Positions 32,632 through 42,145 of a stretch of DNA of 64,000 nt are shown in pieces; position 1 is the first letter of the stretch, and each line of letters begins with the position of its first letter. Under the pieces are notes generated by a model. That model did no database searches. It was not told the DNA's origin and saw nothing but the letters and a program-made list of their open reading frames with translations. The position numbers were made by a program, and so were the translations under genes. The DNA lies in contig NZ_JAMKMS010000017.1 of the NCBI RefSeq assembly GCF_023634655.1, forward strand, positions 1 through 64,000. Reading direction: 5' to 3'. Source of the stretch: Vibrio methylphosphonaticus (lineage in GTDB: Bacteria > Pseudomonadota > Gammaproteobacteria > Enterobacterales > Vibrionaceae).

Positions 32632-35600
32632 GTGGACAATAAAACATTCAAATTATCGTTGGTTGCTAAAAGCTTAATTCCAATACTCTCCGTTGCTGTC
32701 ATTGCAGGTTGTAATGAAAGTAGTGATACCTCCGGTGGCAATACCGGGGGAAATGCTGGCGACAATATTAGCGGTCTCTATCAAGCAGGAGATAATGAAG
32801 TTGTGGTTTATTATAAACAAGACGTGGCCGCAGCTTCAGGATCACAATATGACGGTTGGGGCTTACATTTATGGAACGGCGAAGGGTGTACGAGTACCGA
32901 TCTACAAGCGATGGGGATTGATGACGGAGGCACAGATTGGGGAGAACCTAAGTTAGCGGATGGCGTCAGTGATACCTACGGCGCCTATTATGTGTTGAAT
33001 GTCAATCCAGATGCTTCTGACCCACATAACTGTATGAATTTTATTTTACACAAAGGGGACGAAAAAGCGTTCGGCAGTGCAAACTCGAAAGTACAACTTA
33101 ATAATCTGGATGAAAGTAAAGGATTGTTTGGTTTCCATGGTAGTAGTGAATTGTATTATGAACCGATCGCCGATCGCCCGATTGTGATTGATGGACAAAA
33201 AGCGCATTGGCTAGACGCTGATACGCTAGCGTGGGAAGCTGCGGCGAGTGCTCAGAAAGTAAAACTTTTTTATAGTGAAACAGCCTCAATCACTATGGAT
33301 GAGGATAAAAATGTTGTTGGTGGCACCGTGGTAGATATGACGGTGGAAGGCGATCTATCAGATGAGCTGAAACAGCGATTTAGACACTTGGGAAGTTTAA
33401 AATCGGTCGCACTTGATGCCAGTGATGAGCAACTACGAACTATTTTAAAATCACAGATTGTCGTGGTCGCTTACAACAGTAACGATGAAGTAATGGCTGC
33501 GACAGAAGTTCAAAAACCAGGCGTGATCGATGCGGTTTTTGTTGATGAAACAACGGGCAATGCCATTAATGAAACCTTGGGTGCAATCGTAGCGGGTGAC
33601 GATGCAAACTTTAAACTTTGGGCGCCAACCGCTCAGCTTGTTGAACTCGAAATCTACGACGCTGATAAAAAGCTAGAGCAAAGCGTTGAAATGACAGAAA
33701 ATGTCGATACCGGTGTCTGGTCTTCGGATGTGGTTAGCGGAGTCGTGGGTAAGTTTTATCGATACAACGTTAAAGTTTATCATCCGACAACGAAAGTCAT
33801 TGAAGAGCGTTTAGTAACCGACCCATATTCTGTTAGCCTTTCTGTTAATTCTCGTTACTCTCATGTGGCTGATTTAAACGATCCTGCATTGATGCCTGAT
33901 GGCTGGGGAAGTGATCAGCACGTACGACCTACCGTCGAAAATGACGAAGACCACGTGCTTTATGAATCTCATATACGAGATTTTAGCTTTAGTGACACGT
34001 TAGGTTCCATGGCGTTCAATGGTAAATACATGGCGTTGACAGAGCCGTCACGCGAATCTGTCATGCATTTACAAGCGCTGAAAGATGCCGGTTTAACCAC
34101 GCTACATGTTCTCCCTGCGTTCGACATCGCAACCATTGATGAAGAAAACACGGTTGATATTACCGATACCGTCGGAGATTTATGTGCTGCTTCACCGTCT
34201 GCTTCTGTGTGTGCAAGTGCAAACTCGTCACAAGTTATCGAAGATCTGTTAGAGAGTTATGACCCGACAACTGGCGATGCTCAAGCGTTAATGAATGACC
34301 TGCGCATGCTAGATAGCTTTAACTGGGGATACGACCCATATCATTACACGGTACCGGAAGGAAGCTATGCAACTGATGCAAAAGGCGCTGTCCGTATTAA
34401 AGAGTTCCGTGAAATGGTTAAAGCATCTCATGATATGGGGCTGAAGCTCGTCATGGATGTGGTGTATAACCACACTAACGCATCAGGTGTGAATGATAAA
34501 TCTGTTCTGGATAAAATCGTCCCAGGGTATTACCACCGACTAAATGTGAATACGGGCGGCGTAGAAAATTCAACTTGTTGTGATAATACCGCGACAGAGA
34601 ACCTTATGATGGGTAAGTTGATGGTAGATTCGCTGAAAGTATGGGCGGATGACTACAAAGTTGATGGCTTCCGCTTTGACTTAATGGGGCATCAACCTGC
34701 TTCTGTCATGGTACAGGCTTTGGAAGAAGTACGCGCAATCGACTCTAATACCTTATTTTATGGTGAAGGGTGGGACTTTGGTGAAGTGGCAAATAATGCG
34801 CGCTTTGATCAAGCAAACCAGATAAATATGGCGGGTACTGGAATTGGTACGTTCTCAGACAGACTTCGTGATGCCGTGCGAGGCGGAAGCCCGTTTGATG
34901 GTGGACAGAATAGCGATGGTCAACATCCTCTTCGATTTAATCAAGGTTTTGGTAATGCCGCGTATATTAATGAAGAAGTGACCAGCTCCCAAGAAACAAC
35001 GGATGCGATGCTTCATAACCAAGATATTGTCCGTTTAGGCATGGCAGGTAATCTAGCCGACTATGTTTTGCTTGATTACACGGGCAGCACAAAGACGGGT
35101 AAAGATGTGGACTATAACGGTGCTCCAGCCGGATATACTAAATTCCCATCAGAAAACATTTCTTACGTATCTAAGCACGATAACCAAACTTTATGGGATA
35201 ACAATGCCTATAAGATTGCTACCGGTACGTCGTCTGCTGATAGAGCGCGTATGCAAAGTGTTTCCCTTTCTACCGTCATGTTAGGGCAGGGGATACCGTT
35301 CATTCATATGGGGTCTGAATTGCTACGTTCTAAGTCAATGCAGCGCGACTCTTATGATTCAGGTGACTGGTATAACCGAGTTCGTTTTGATGGTTCAGAT
35401 AATAACTGGAATGTAGGATTACCACGAGAAGACAAAGATGGGGCTAACTGGGGACTAATAAAAACCATCGTTGCGGATTCCTCTGCTCAGCCAGATGCGG
35501 ATGATATTGCACTGACAAAAGCTCAATTTTTGGAGCTGCTCACCATTCGTAGTGAAAGCCCGTTGTTTAGATTGGACAGTGCATCAGAAGTGATGAACCG

Positions 35601-36636
35601 CGTCGATTTTAAAAATGTCGGCACGAATCAAACACAAGGTTTGATTGTAATGACCATTGATGATGGGACCGGAGCGGGGGCTGACTTAGATAACCAATAT
35701 GACGCTATTGTTGTTGTGATTAACTCCACGTCAACTGGACAGGATTTCCCAATAGCAGGAATTGAAGGGTTTGAACTGCACAGCGTTCAGAAAAATTCAG
35801 CGGATGTAACGGTTCAATCGGCGTCATTTAATGAAGGACTCTTTTCAGTACCTGCATTAACCACTGCCATTTTTGTACAACCACAAATGGGTGCTCAAGG
35901 TGACGGCCTGCCGGTTGATATGTCGAATAAGGACGTTGATGCCATTCCTCCTTTTGGGGATACGACGGTCTACGTGAAAGGCAGCATGAATGGTTGGGGC
36001 GATAGCAGTGAATGGGCAATGAAGTTTGTGGGTAGCGGTTTGTACCAACTTTCAGCAACCTTAGAGGCGGGTACACATGAGTTTAAATTTGCAGACTCTA
36101 GTTGGAGTGCACCCAACGTAAGTTGTGATTCAGCAGACTTAGGTGCAGGGTCTTTACCACTTGGTGAAAGCACTAACTGTTCGCTGACAGTTGATGAGAC
36201 AGGCAAATACAATTTTGTATTGGATGCACGCTATATGCAAGATGACAGTGTAACCAAGCCTATCGTGACGGTGACGAAATCGACGGATATCCCAACATTT
36301 GGCGATACCGACCTTTATCTAAGAGGAACGATCACTACTTGGGATACCCCTGCGGAAGACTCTAATGCTAAATTTAGCTATGTCGCGAATGATGTCTATG
36401 CCTTAACTATCGCGCTAGATGTTGGTAGTTATGAGATGAAAATCGCCGATGCGGGTTGGGCGGCTGGCACCAATTTTGGAGCGGCGGGTAGCCTGGAATT
36501 TGCCACTGCTGTCACTATGGCGGTGGGCGGTGATAGTCCAAACTTAGGTGTGACCGTCGCTGAGGCTGGTAATTACCGTTTTGAATTAAACGCGGCAACG
36601 ACAACGGCACCAGTGCTAACCGTGACTACACAGTAA
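32632..36636 (+). CDS. pulA: Lipoprotein pullulanase (alpha-1,6-glucosidase, GH13)
   Basis: A 1334-residue debranching enzyme that hydrolyses alpha-1,6 links of pullulan, glycogen and starch. The start is GTG. The signal peptide ends in the lipobox VIAGC (Cys27), so it is lipid-anchored. A pullulanase-associated starch-binding domain (about 48-160) precedes a CBM48-like region (about 320-400) and the GH13 barrel. Catalytic residues are D683 (GFRFDLMGH), E712 (GEGWDFG) and D850 (SKHDNQT). Two extra beta-sandwich modules follow (about 1110-1215 and 1222-1334, each beginning with a TxVYVKG/TDLYLRG strand), probably starch-binding. Surface display in Klebsiella needs type II secretion. No maltose gene is adjacent. 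Confidence 0.93.
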   Translation: MDNKTFKLSLVAKSLIPILSVAVIAGCNESSDTSGGNTGGNAGDNISGLYQAGDNEVVVYYKQDVAAASGSQYDGWGLHLWNGEGCTSTDLQAMGIDDGGTDWGEPKLADGVSDTYGAYYVLNVNPDASDPHNCMNFILHKGDEKAFGSANSKVQLNNLDESKGLFGFHGSSELYYEPIADRPIVIDGQKAHWLDADTLAWEAAASAQKVKLFYSETASITMDEDKNVVGGTVVDMTVEGDLSDELKQRFRHLGSLKSVALDASDEQLRTILKSQIVVVAYNSNDEVMAATEVQKPGVIDAVFVDETTGNAINETLGAIVAGDDANFKLWAPTAQLVELEIYDADKKLEQSVEMTENVDTGVWSSDVVSGVVGKFYRYNVKVYHPTTKVIEERLVTDPYSVSLSVNSRYSHVADLNDPALMPDGWGSDQHVRPTVENDEDHVLYESHIRDFSFSDTLGSMAFNGKYMALTEPSRESVMHLQALKDAGLTTLHVLPAFDIATIDEENTVDITDTVGDLCAASPSASVCASANSSQVIEDLLESYDPTTGDAQALMNDLRMLDSFNWGYDPYHYTVPEGSYATDAKGAVRIKEFREMVKASHDMGLKLVMDVVYNHTNASGVNDKSVLDKIVPGYYHRLNVNTGGVENSTCCDNTATENLMMGKLMVDSLKVWADDYKVDGFRFDLMGHQPASVMVQALEEVRAIDSNTLFYGEGWDFGEVANNARFDQANQINMAGTGIGTFSDRLRDAVRGGSPFDGGQNSDGQHPLRFNQGFGNAAYINEEVTSSQETTDAMLHNQDIVRLGMAGNLADYVLLDYTGSTKTGKDVDYNGAPAGYTKFPSENISYVSKHDNQTLWDNNAYKIATGTSSADRARMQSVSLSTVMLGQGIPFIHMGSELLRSKSMQRDSYDSGDWYNRVRFDGSDNNWNVGLPREDKDGANWGLIKTIVADSSAQPDADDIALTKAQFLELLTIRSESPLFRLDSASEVMNRVDFKNVGTNQTQGLIVMTIDDGTGAGADLDNQYDAIVVVINSTSTGQDFPIAGIEGFELHSVQKNSADVTVQSASFNEGLFSVPALTTAIFVQPQMGAQGDGLPVDMSNKDVDAIPPFGDTTVYVKGSMNGWGDSSEWAMKFVGSGLYQLSATLEAGTHEFKFADSSWSAPNVSCDSADLGAGSLPLGESTNCSLTVDETGKYNFVLDARYMQDDSVTKPIVTVTKSTDIPTFGDTDLYLRGTITTWDTPAEDSNAKFSYVANDVYALTIALDVGSYEMKIADAGWAAGTNFGAAGSLEFATAVTMAVGGDSPNLGVTVAEAGNYRFELNAATTTAPVLTVTTQ

Positions 36637-36663
36637 TTGCTTTATCATTAAAGCGGTGAAATA

Positions 36664-36703
36664 AAATAGGCAGCAAAATAACGATTTTGCTGCCTATTTA
36701 TTT
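36664..36703 (+). terminator. Intrinsic terminator of pulA
   Basis: AAATAGGCAGCAAAAT and its exact inverse form a 16-bp stem with loop AACG, followed by a T-rich tail. Confidence 0.92.
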
Positions 36704-36779
36704 GTTTGATGAGAAGAAAAACAGTGTATTTCGATTAGTATTGGTTCTATGAATCAGCGAACACCTCGACACTTAGGCA

Positions 36780-37100
36780 TTAATCTACCACGACCGCCGT
36801 TCCGCTTGCGGATACCATTAACATACCATTTCCCGAGCCAAGCACTTCATAATCCAAATCAATACCCACTACCGCATTTGCACCGAGATCTTGTGCTTTT
36901 TCTTGCAGTTCTTTTAGTGCAATTTCGCGAGCGCGTTGCAGCTCTCTTTCGTAGGTGCCTGACCGCCCTCCAACAATATCGCGTAAACCAGCAAACATAT
37001 CCTTGAACACATTGGCACCCAAAATAGCTTCACCAGCAATAACACCTTTGTAAGCGACAATTCTTTTTCCTTCAATGCTTTGAGTTGTTGTCGTAATCAT
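36780..37100 (-). CDS. ybjQ: YbjQ family (UPF0145) protein
   Basis: A 106-residue protein of the YbjQ/DUF74 family: ITTTTQSIEGKRIVAYKGVI, the RDIVGGRSGTYERELQRARE segment and LGANAVVGIDLDYEVLG are typical. It forms pentamers in solved homologues and is often called heavy-metal-binding on weak grounds. TAGGAG lies upstream of the ATG. Confidence 0.9.
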   Translation of the reverse strand: MITTTTQSIEGKRIVAYKGVIAGEAILGANVFKDMFAGLRDIVGGRSGTYERELQRAREIALKELQEKAQDLGANAVVGIDLDYEVLGSGNGMLMVSASGTAVVVD

Positions 37101-37202
37101 GAAAACGCTCCTAAGTTGAACAATAGCGAATTAAATTACAACATAGCAGGTCACATAGAGATATGAAATAACGCCGGCGTCTATTTTTGAAAGCCAATAA
37201 AA

Positions 37203-37221
37203 AGGAGAGCATAGCTCTCCT
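37203..37221 (-). terminator. Intrinsic terminator of the PstS-like gene
   Basis: AGGAGAGC and GCTCTCCT pair around a 3-base loop; on the minus strand the stem is followed by TTTTTATTG. It lies 30 bases after the stop codon. Confidence 0.8.
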
Positions 37222-37250
37222 GATGTTTGAATGTAAAAATACTTAGGTGG

Positions 37251-38063
37251 TTATTTAATAGGTGTATACCCGTATTCGGCTATCAACGCTTGCCCACTGT
37301 CAGAAAGCACGTACTTAATAAATTTATCTGCGTTATCGTCTATGTCGTCTTTTTTATGTAGAAGTAGGAAAGGACGCGCTAATTTGTATTTTCCTTGGGC
37401 GATGTTCTCAGTAGACGCCTCAACTCCTTCAAATTGAATTGCTTTAATGGAGCGATCGACAGAACCTTCAGAAATGAATCCAATAGCATGTGGGTTGTGA
37501 TTCACGATGGTTTTTACCATGCTATTGCTGTTTACCACTAAATTAGTTGGGTTGATATCAGAAACGACGCGATCATTCACGACGCGAGTTAACCCTAGTA
37601 GGCTTTCAAAACTATAGCGTGTACCTGAAGACGCTTCGCGAGTGACAACTGCAATCACTTTATCTTCTCCACCGACTTGCTTCCAATTCGTGATTTTGCC
37701 TTTGTAAATATCAAACACTTGTTCGCTTGAAAGATTAAGCACTGGGTTGGTGATGTTAACGACAATGGCTAAACCGTCATAAGCGATCGGAAACACATCT
37801 AAGGTTTCACTGCTCTCTCGCTCGGTTAAGAAGCGACTGCTCATACCTATATCGGCGACACCCTTTTCAACCAGGGTAATACCCGCCGTTGAGCCTATAC
37901 CTTGAACAGCAACGAACGTGTCTTTATGAGAAGTATTGTATTGTTCAGCCAGCACATCCATTACACGTGCGACCGATGTAGAGCCAGAAATATTCACTTC
38001 TTCAGCATAAGAAAAGGAAGTGGCTGAGATTGAAATCAGGGCGGCAATAGCGACGCGTAGCAT
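37251..38063 (-). CDS. PstS-like phosphate-binding periplasmic protein
   Basis: About 270 residues from the ATG at 38063, chosen because GGAG lies 8 bases upstream and a normal signal peptide (MLRVAIAALISISATSFSYA) follows; a longer frame to 38156 lacks both. The mature protein has the PstS-like start VNISGSTSVARVMDVLAEQY, ADIGMSSRFL and TREASSGTRYSFE, which ligate phosphate. It binds phosphate or a similar anion in the periplasm. No pstCAB or phoU is adjacent. A partial Pho-box-like sequence (GTGTCAT-N4-ACGACAT) lies about 40 bases upstream but fits poorly. Confidence 0.85.
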   Translation of the reverse strand: MLRVAIAALISISATSFSYAEEVNISGSTSVARVMDVLAEQYNTSHKDTFVAVQGIGSTAGITLVEKGVADIGMSSRFLTERESSETLDVFPIAYDGLAIVVNITNPVLNLSSEQVFDIYKGKITNWKQVGGEDKVIAVVTREASSGTRYSFESLLGLTRVVNDRVVSDINPTNLVVNSNSMVKTIVNHNPHAIGFISEGSVDRSIKAIQFEGVEASTENIAQGKYKLARPFLLLHKKDDIDDNADKFIKYVLSDSGQALIAEYGYTPIK

Positions 38064-38245
38064 AGAATAACTCCATATAAAGTAACGATTCGACACATCA
38101 TATGTCGTTTGTATGACACTTTTGTGATTAAGGTAAAGAACTCGGCATTCGGTCATTATATTTATCTACATCGAGATTGGGGTTCTAACAAAATAATCAA
38201 AAAGCGGTTATATTTAATGACAGTGAGATAGAAAGGTGGGAGTGT

Positions 38246-38593
38246 ATGACACTAATTCAAATGTCCCAATGTCGGCTGGAACGCTGTGCTGAAATGGTAT
38301 GCATGAACCGGAATAAAAGTATCCCGGTAGAGCTTGGAAAGTCGTTATTTGAAACAATCCCTAACGGCGTGTTGTTCTCTAATGCCCATTACTTGCTCGA
38401 TTCGACGTTTTCAGATTATACCAATTCAGTGGCTAAAGTTGAGTTTGATAGTTTTGAAAAATCGTGGCATCTATCGATCCCATCCGAAGATGATGAGTCA
38501 CAATGGATCCCATATCCATTTTTATCTCAAAGCCGCGACCTTACGGCAATTATGCGTGAGATTGAAAAAGATCCCAAAGCTTACTTCTGGTGA
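38246..38593 (+). CDS. Hypothetical protein, DUF3024-like
   Basis: A 115-residue soluble protein with GGGAG before the ATG. An early CRLERCAEMVCMNRN, the middle IPNGVLFSNAHYLLDSTFSDYT and the end PYPFLSQSRDLTAIMREIEK are the parts that recall DUF3024 proteins; I am only moderately sure. Function is unknown. It shares a two-way terminator with the chemoreceptor gene. Confidence 0.65.
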   Translation: MTLIQMSQCRLERCAEMVCMNRNKSIPVELGKSLFETIPNGVLFSNAHYLLDSTFSDYTNSVAKVEFDSFEKSWHLSIPSEDDESQWIPYPFLSQSRDLTAIMREIEKDPKAYFW

Positions 38594-38634
38594 TATTCAT
38601 GCTTAGCATGTTAAATATGCAGGCATAAGCATAA

Positions 38635-38660
38635 AAAAGGAGAGCGCTGGCTCTCCTTTT
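38635..38660. terminator. Bidirectional intrinsic terminator
   Basis: AAAAGGAGAGC and GCTCTCCTTTT form an 11-bp stem with a 4-base loop. A and T runs on both sides serve the convergent genes ending at 38593 and 38688. Confidence 0.9.
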
Positions 38661-38687
38661 TATTCAAAATTATTTCAAATAAAACAA

Positions 38688-40115
38688 CTAGGTACGGTAT
38701 CTGACAAGCACCTCATTAAGCGAACGTGAAGCTTCGGATAACGTCGCTATCGATCCTTCGCTTTGTTGTGCAATTTCTCTAATTGTCGCAGACTGCGTGC
38801 GGATGTCACTGAGTTCACTGGCAATACTTGAGGCAACAGAGCTTTGCTCAGTCGCAGAAGTGGAAATTTGAGTGCTCATATCCATCACGGCCTGGGCTGA
38901 ATTAGAAATCGAGTTGATATCAAGACCAATATCGGAAATAAGCGCACTGCTTGAGTGAGCTTGTTCTACGGTTTGTTGTGTAATCGACGCAATATTGTGG
39001 CTCTCAGATTGTAGCTTTTCGATCATAGTCTGAATTTCTACAGTGGCAGCTTGAGTTCTGCTTGCGAGCGTACGAACCTCATCGGCAACTACCGCAAAAC
39101 CACGACCTTGCTCACCCGCTCGCGCTGCTTCTATCGCGGCGTTGAGCGCGAGTAAGTTGGTTTGTTCGGAGATGGCATTAATGGTGGTAATCACTTCATT
39201 AATTTGTGTTGTATTTTCTGTAAGTGCAGACACAGAGTGAGAGGCTTCTTGGATGAAATTAGACAGTTGGTTGATATCGCCAATAGCTTGCTGTACTCGT
39301 TGATAGCTTTGTTCAACTTGCTTTGCGTCGTCTTCTGCTTGTTGGTTAGACTGTTGAGAAATGTTAGACACTTCCTGCGAAGATGCTGTCATCTCTTCCA
39401 TCGCGGTAGCAACTGAATCAAGAGAAGAATACTGGCTGCTTATCTGGCTGTTACTTCGAGCGATCTCTGAATGAAATAGCGTTGACGTTTGTTCAAGGCT
39501 CGTTGCAGAAGATTTAACAGTGACGACAAGTTCGGTTAGCGTGTCCATCGCGGTATCAAGTGCTACACCAATCGAGCCAAATTCATCTCTACCCGCGACA
39601 AAGTTCAAGCGAGAGGTGAGATCGCCATCGCCGATTTTTTTTGTGGTCGCATAAAGTGTCCAAAGTGCACCGCCTAAGAATGTGGTTAGCCAATAAGCGA
39701 AAATACCAAACGGCACTACCCAAAGGGAAGTGAGGGCGAGGGAGGTGAATGCGTTAGATTTTGCGGTCTCAATAATAGCGGTTGCTGAGTGATGCAAACG
39801 ATAGAGTTTACCATCGTCAGAACGGACAACGGCTTGTACCGTTCCGTTATTAATCGTGCTTGATTGGGCGGATGCAGGAGTGACCCCTAGGCTACGAAGC
39901 GCCTCAGGATTTGATGTGGCTTCAAGGTAACCCTGTAAGCGCGCCTCTACAGAAGTAATCGCGAGTTGCTCTGCGTGATTGATGGTATCTTTATATCGGC
40001 TTGCCGCTGTAAAGGACAAGGCAATAAAAAACAGGGCAAAAAGCACCCACATTTTATCGCTAATCGACATTTTAATAAAGATTGAGTCGATTTTTCTAAA
40101 CTGAACTTCTCTCAT
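38688..40115 (-). CDS. Methyl-accepting chemotaxis protein
   Basis: A 475-residue chemoreceptor: first membrane helix about 22-40, a short periplasmic part of about 80 residues, second helix region about 123-155, HAMP about 150-205, and a long signalling coiled coil with the tip EQTNLLALNAAIEAARAGEQ then GRGFAVVADEVRTLA. It passes signals to CheA/CheW. The small periplasmic domain lacks a recognisable Cache or four-helix sensor. GGAG precedes the ATG. It is monocistronic. Confidence 0.92.
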   Translation of the reverse strand: MREVQFRKIDSIFIKMSISDKMWVLFALFFIALSFTAASRYKDTINHAEQLAITSVEARLQGYLEATSNPEALRSLGVTPASAQSSTINNGTVQAVVRSDDGKLYRLHHSATAIIETAKSNAFTSLALTSLWVVPFGIFAYWLTTFLGGALWTLYATTKKIGDGDLTSRLNFVAGRDEFGSIGVALDTAMDTLTELVVTVKSSATSLEQTSTLFHSEIARSNSQISSQYSSLDSVATAMEEMTASSQEVSNISQQSNQQAEDDAKQVEQSYQRVQQAIGDINQLSNFIQEASHSVSALTENTTQINEVITTINAISEQTNLLALNAAIEAARAGEQGRGFAVVADEVRTLASRTQAATVEIQTMIEKLQSESHNIASITQQTVEQAHSSSALISDIGLDINSISNSAQAVMDMSTQISTSATEQSSVASSIASELSDIRTQSATIREIAQQSEGSIATLSEASRSLNEVLVRYRT

Positions 40116-40159
40116 AGAGACTCCGCTGCTTTCTTATAATTAGTTTGAATAGACAAATG

Positions 40160-40191
40160 AACAAGAGGCCTTCTAGTGAAGACCTCTTGTT
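40160..40191 (-). terminator. Hairpin downstream of tyrP
   Basis: AACAAGAGG and CCTCTTGTT pair with an inner CTTC/GAAG stem. It is about 80 bases past the tyrP stop on the minus strand; the T tail is weak. Confidence 0.5.
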
Positions 40192-40269
40192 CTACATGCT
40201 ATCTATGTTATCGACGGAAATGTAATTACTTGAGAGCTTTTACACTGTAACTGTGATTTAAATCGTTAT

Positions 40270-41538
40270 TTATAAGCTCGGTAACAAGTTGACCGAAATC
40301 AGTACTTGAGACAGCACGATAAGTAGGCCGATAGCGAAAGAGAGGTTGAGAGCCAATTGACCACCAGCGACGACATAGTTTTGCTCATTCATTGGTGTTG
40401 TTTTACGTACTTTCTTTATCATTGCGACTGGCAAAAATATTGCGAGTGTCGCGAGCGCTATAGCGGCATAACCTAGCGCCGTGATAAAGCCTTGTGGGTA
40501 GAACAATGCAAAACAAAGGGGTGGAAGAAAGGTCACTAGCGCTGCGACAACACGCTGCTTTGTCGTCAGTGAGCCCACTTCTATGCTTGCGTCTTGATTA
40601 CTAACTTGAGAGTTGGCTTGTTTAGACGCCGTATTATAACGGCTGCCGAGATCTCTAAGGTACTCAAACAAGCCTAAGCTTACGCCTAAGAAAGACGTCA
40701 TTAATGCAAGGTCTGCGAATACGCCGATGACCGTTGCTAACTTATCGACATGCACTGTTTGGGCAAGCGCTGCGATGAGGTTACTGAGGCCAGAGTTATC
40801 CAGTAAGTTATTTTGACTTACCACCCCAAGAGTGACTACCTGCCAGAAAACGTAAATAATCAGTGGAAGACTCGATCCAATCATGATCGCTTTGCGTAGT
40901 GAGCGAGTGTCGCCTTTAAGGTAGTTTACAATTGCAGGAATACTGCCGTGGAATCCAAACGAAGTGAAAATGACCGGAATTGCCGCAAGGATCAACCCTT
41001 GCTGTACTGGCATACTGAGTAAGTAAGAGTGAGTCACGCTTGGCGCTAAAAGAAACAGTACGCCACCCATAGCAAGGAGCTTAATGGTAAACAGTACTCG
41101 ATTGAGTTTATCAACAGCATGTGTCCCTAGAGCCACGGTTAGCGCAACAAGAAAGGTGAAAATAAGCGTAGCAGCGGTATTTGATAGGTCGATACCTAAG
41201 ATCATATCCACGCGTTCACGAAATTGACCGCCACCACCAGCAATATAAGCCGCGCACAATGCATAAAACAAAACGAGCATAGCAACACTCGCAATATATT
41301 GTCCTTTCTTACCTAAAATTTGTTTTGCTAACGTGTGTAAAGTCGCAGAGTGATCGGCATGTTGGTGAAGTTCAACCATTAGCAGCGCGGTATAAGCCAT
41401 TAGCGCCCAAAGGCTCATCATAATGATTAAGGATGTGCCAAATCCGATACCAGCAGAGGCGATAGGTAGCGCCAGCATGCCTGCGCCGATAGTCGTACCT
41501 GCAATAATGAGTGTGCTTCCAATGACTTTTGATTTCAT
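40270..41538 (-). CDS. tyrP: Aromatic amino acid permease, TyrP-like
   Basis: A 422-residue inner-membrane permease of the hydroxy/aromatic amino acid permease family (TyrP/Mtr/TnaB) with 11 helices. The N-terminal GSTLIIAGTTIGAGMLALPI is the family signature, and TSFGFHGSIPAIVNYL is typical. It imports tyrosine or tryptophan with protons. Two TyrR boxes, one over the start codon and one 146 bases upstream, favour TyrP. A longer cytoplasmic loop (about 300-325) carries many polar residues. Confidence 0.88.
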   Translation of the reverse strand: MKSKVIGSTLIIAGTTIGAGMLALPIASAGIGFGTSLIIMMSLWALMAYTALLMVELHQHADHSATLHTLAKQILGKKGQYIASVAMLVLFYALCAAYIAGGGGQFRERVDMILGIDLSNTAATLIFTFLVALTVALGTHAVDKLNRVLFTIKLLAMGGVLFLLAPSVTHSYLLSMPVQQGLILAAIPVIFTSFGFHGSIPAIVNYLKGDTRSLRKAIMIGSSLPLIIYVFWQVVTLGVVSQNNLLDNSGLSNLIAALAQTVHVDKLATVIGVFADLALMTSFLGVSLGLFEYLRDLGSRYNTASKQANSQVSNQDASIEVGSLTTKQRVVAALVTFLPPLCFALFYPQGFITALGYAAIALATLAIFLPVAMIKKVRKTTPMNEQNYVVAGGQLALNLSFAIGLLIVLSQVLISVNLLPSL

Positions 41539-41555
41539 GTAAATTTTTCTTTACG
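41538..41555. promoter_or_regulatory. TyrR box, proximal
   Basis: TGTAAA-N6-TTTACG matches the TyrR consensus TGTAAA-N6-TTTACA at all but one base. It begins at the tyrP start codon, so binding could block transcript clearance or translation. Confidence 0.6.
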
Positions 41556-41875
41556 TTATGGCTATCTAAAGTCTTACTGACTGGTCGCCTGCTAGGTTTA
41601 GAGCGCTTTAATCTGGGTTGATAGTGATTATGTAGATAATTAAATGCCAAAACAAGCAAAATGTAATATTTTTTATTTACTAGTGTAATGCTTTGTTTAC
41701 AGCTCGAGGTTATTGAGTGATAAACAGACGATGCAATCGATTAACAATGAGATACATCAAATATTGTGTATTAATATTTGGGTTTAATTGGAACGTCATA
41801 TAATTTAGGTAAAACTCAATGATGAGTGCCCAAACGGAGATAGCGGTTCACCTTGGGCTAAGAAGGAAAATAATT
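41539..41875. other. Divergent intergenic region, tyrP and a 36-residue gene
   Basis: This 337-base gap holds two TyrR boxes for tyrP and, at 41828-41858, a GCCCAA/TTGGGC hairpin in the leader of the small plus-strand gene. I see no other gene. Confidence 0.5.
41684..41701. promoter_or_regulatory. TyrR box, distal
   Basis: TGTAAT-GCTTTG-TTTACA matches the TyrR consensus with one mismatch, upstream of tyrP. Confidence 0.65.
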
Positions 41876-41986
41876 ATGGAAACAACTACGCATGAAGATG
41901 CACTTGAGTGGATGGACGCAATGGAGGTCGGAATTATTCTATCTGATTATCGAGAATGCGAACACTCAGAAGAGACACCCTCTTAA
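41876..41986 (+). CDS. Small acidic protein
   Basis: A 36-residue protein with AAGGA eight bases before the ATG. It is very acidic (10 D/E), with DALEWMDAMEVGIILSDYRE as its core and one cysteine. A hairpin precedes it in the leader (41828-41858), and a GGCAC/GTGCC hairpin follows its stop (41993-42009). It is not recognised. Confidence 0.5.
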   Translation: METTTHEDALEWMDAMEVGIILSDYRECEHSEETPS

Positions 41987-42145
41987 CTTATTGGCACTGT
42001 AACGGTGCCTTAAGTGTCTCATTACTTAAACTACCAACTCATCTTTATCTAACTCGACAGATTCAACCCCGCCTCTTTCACGTTTTACGCATTCGACATC
42101 TAGACTTAAACCTCACAAACAGTTTTCTAGGAGTTAGATGTCTCT

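Noticed and set aside
38080..38130. Pho box upstream of the PstS-like gene
   Set aside because: Only one half-site fits well; the second half has about four of seven bases.
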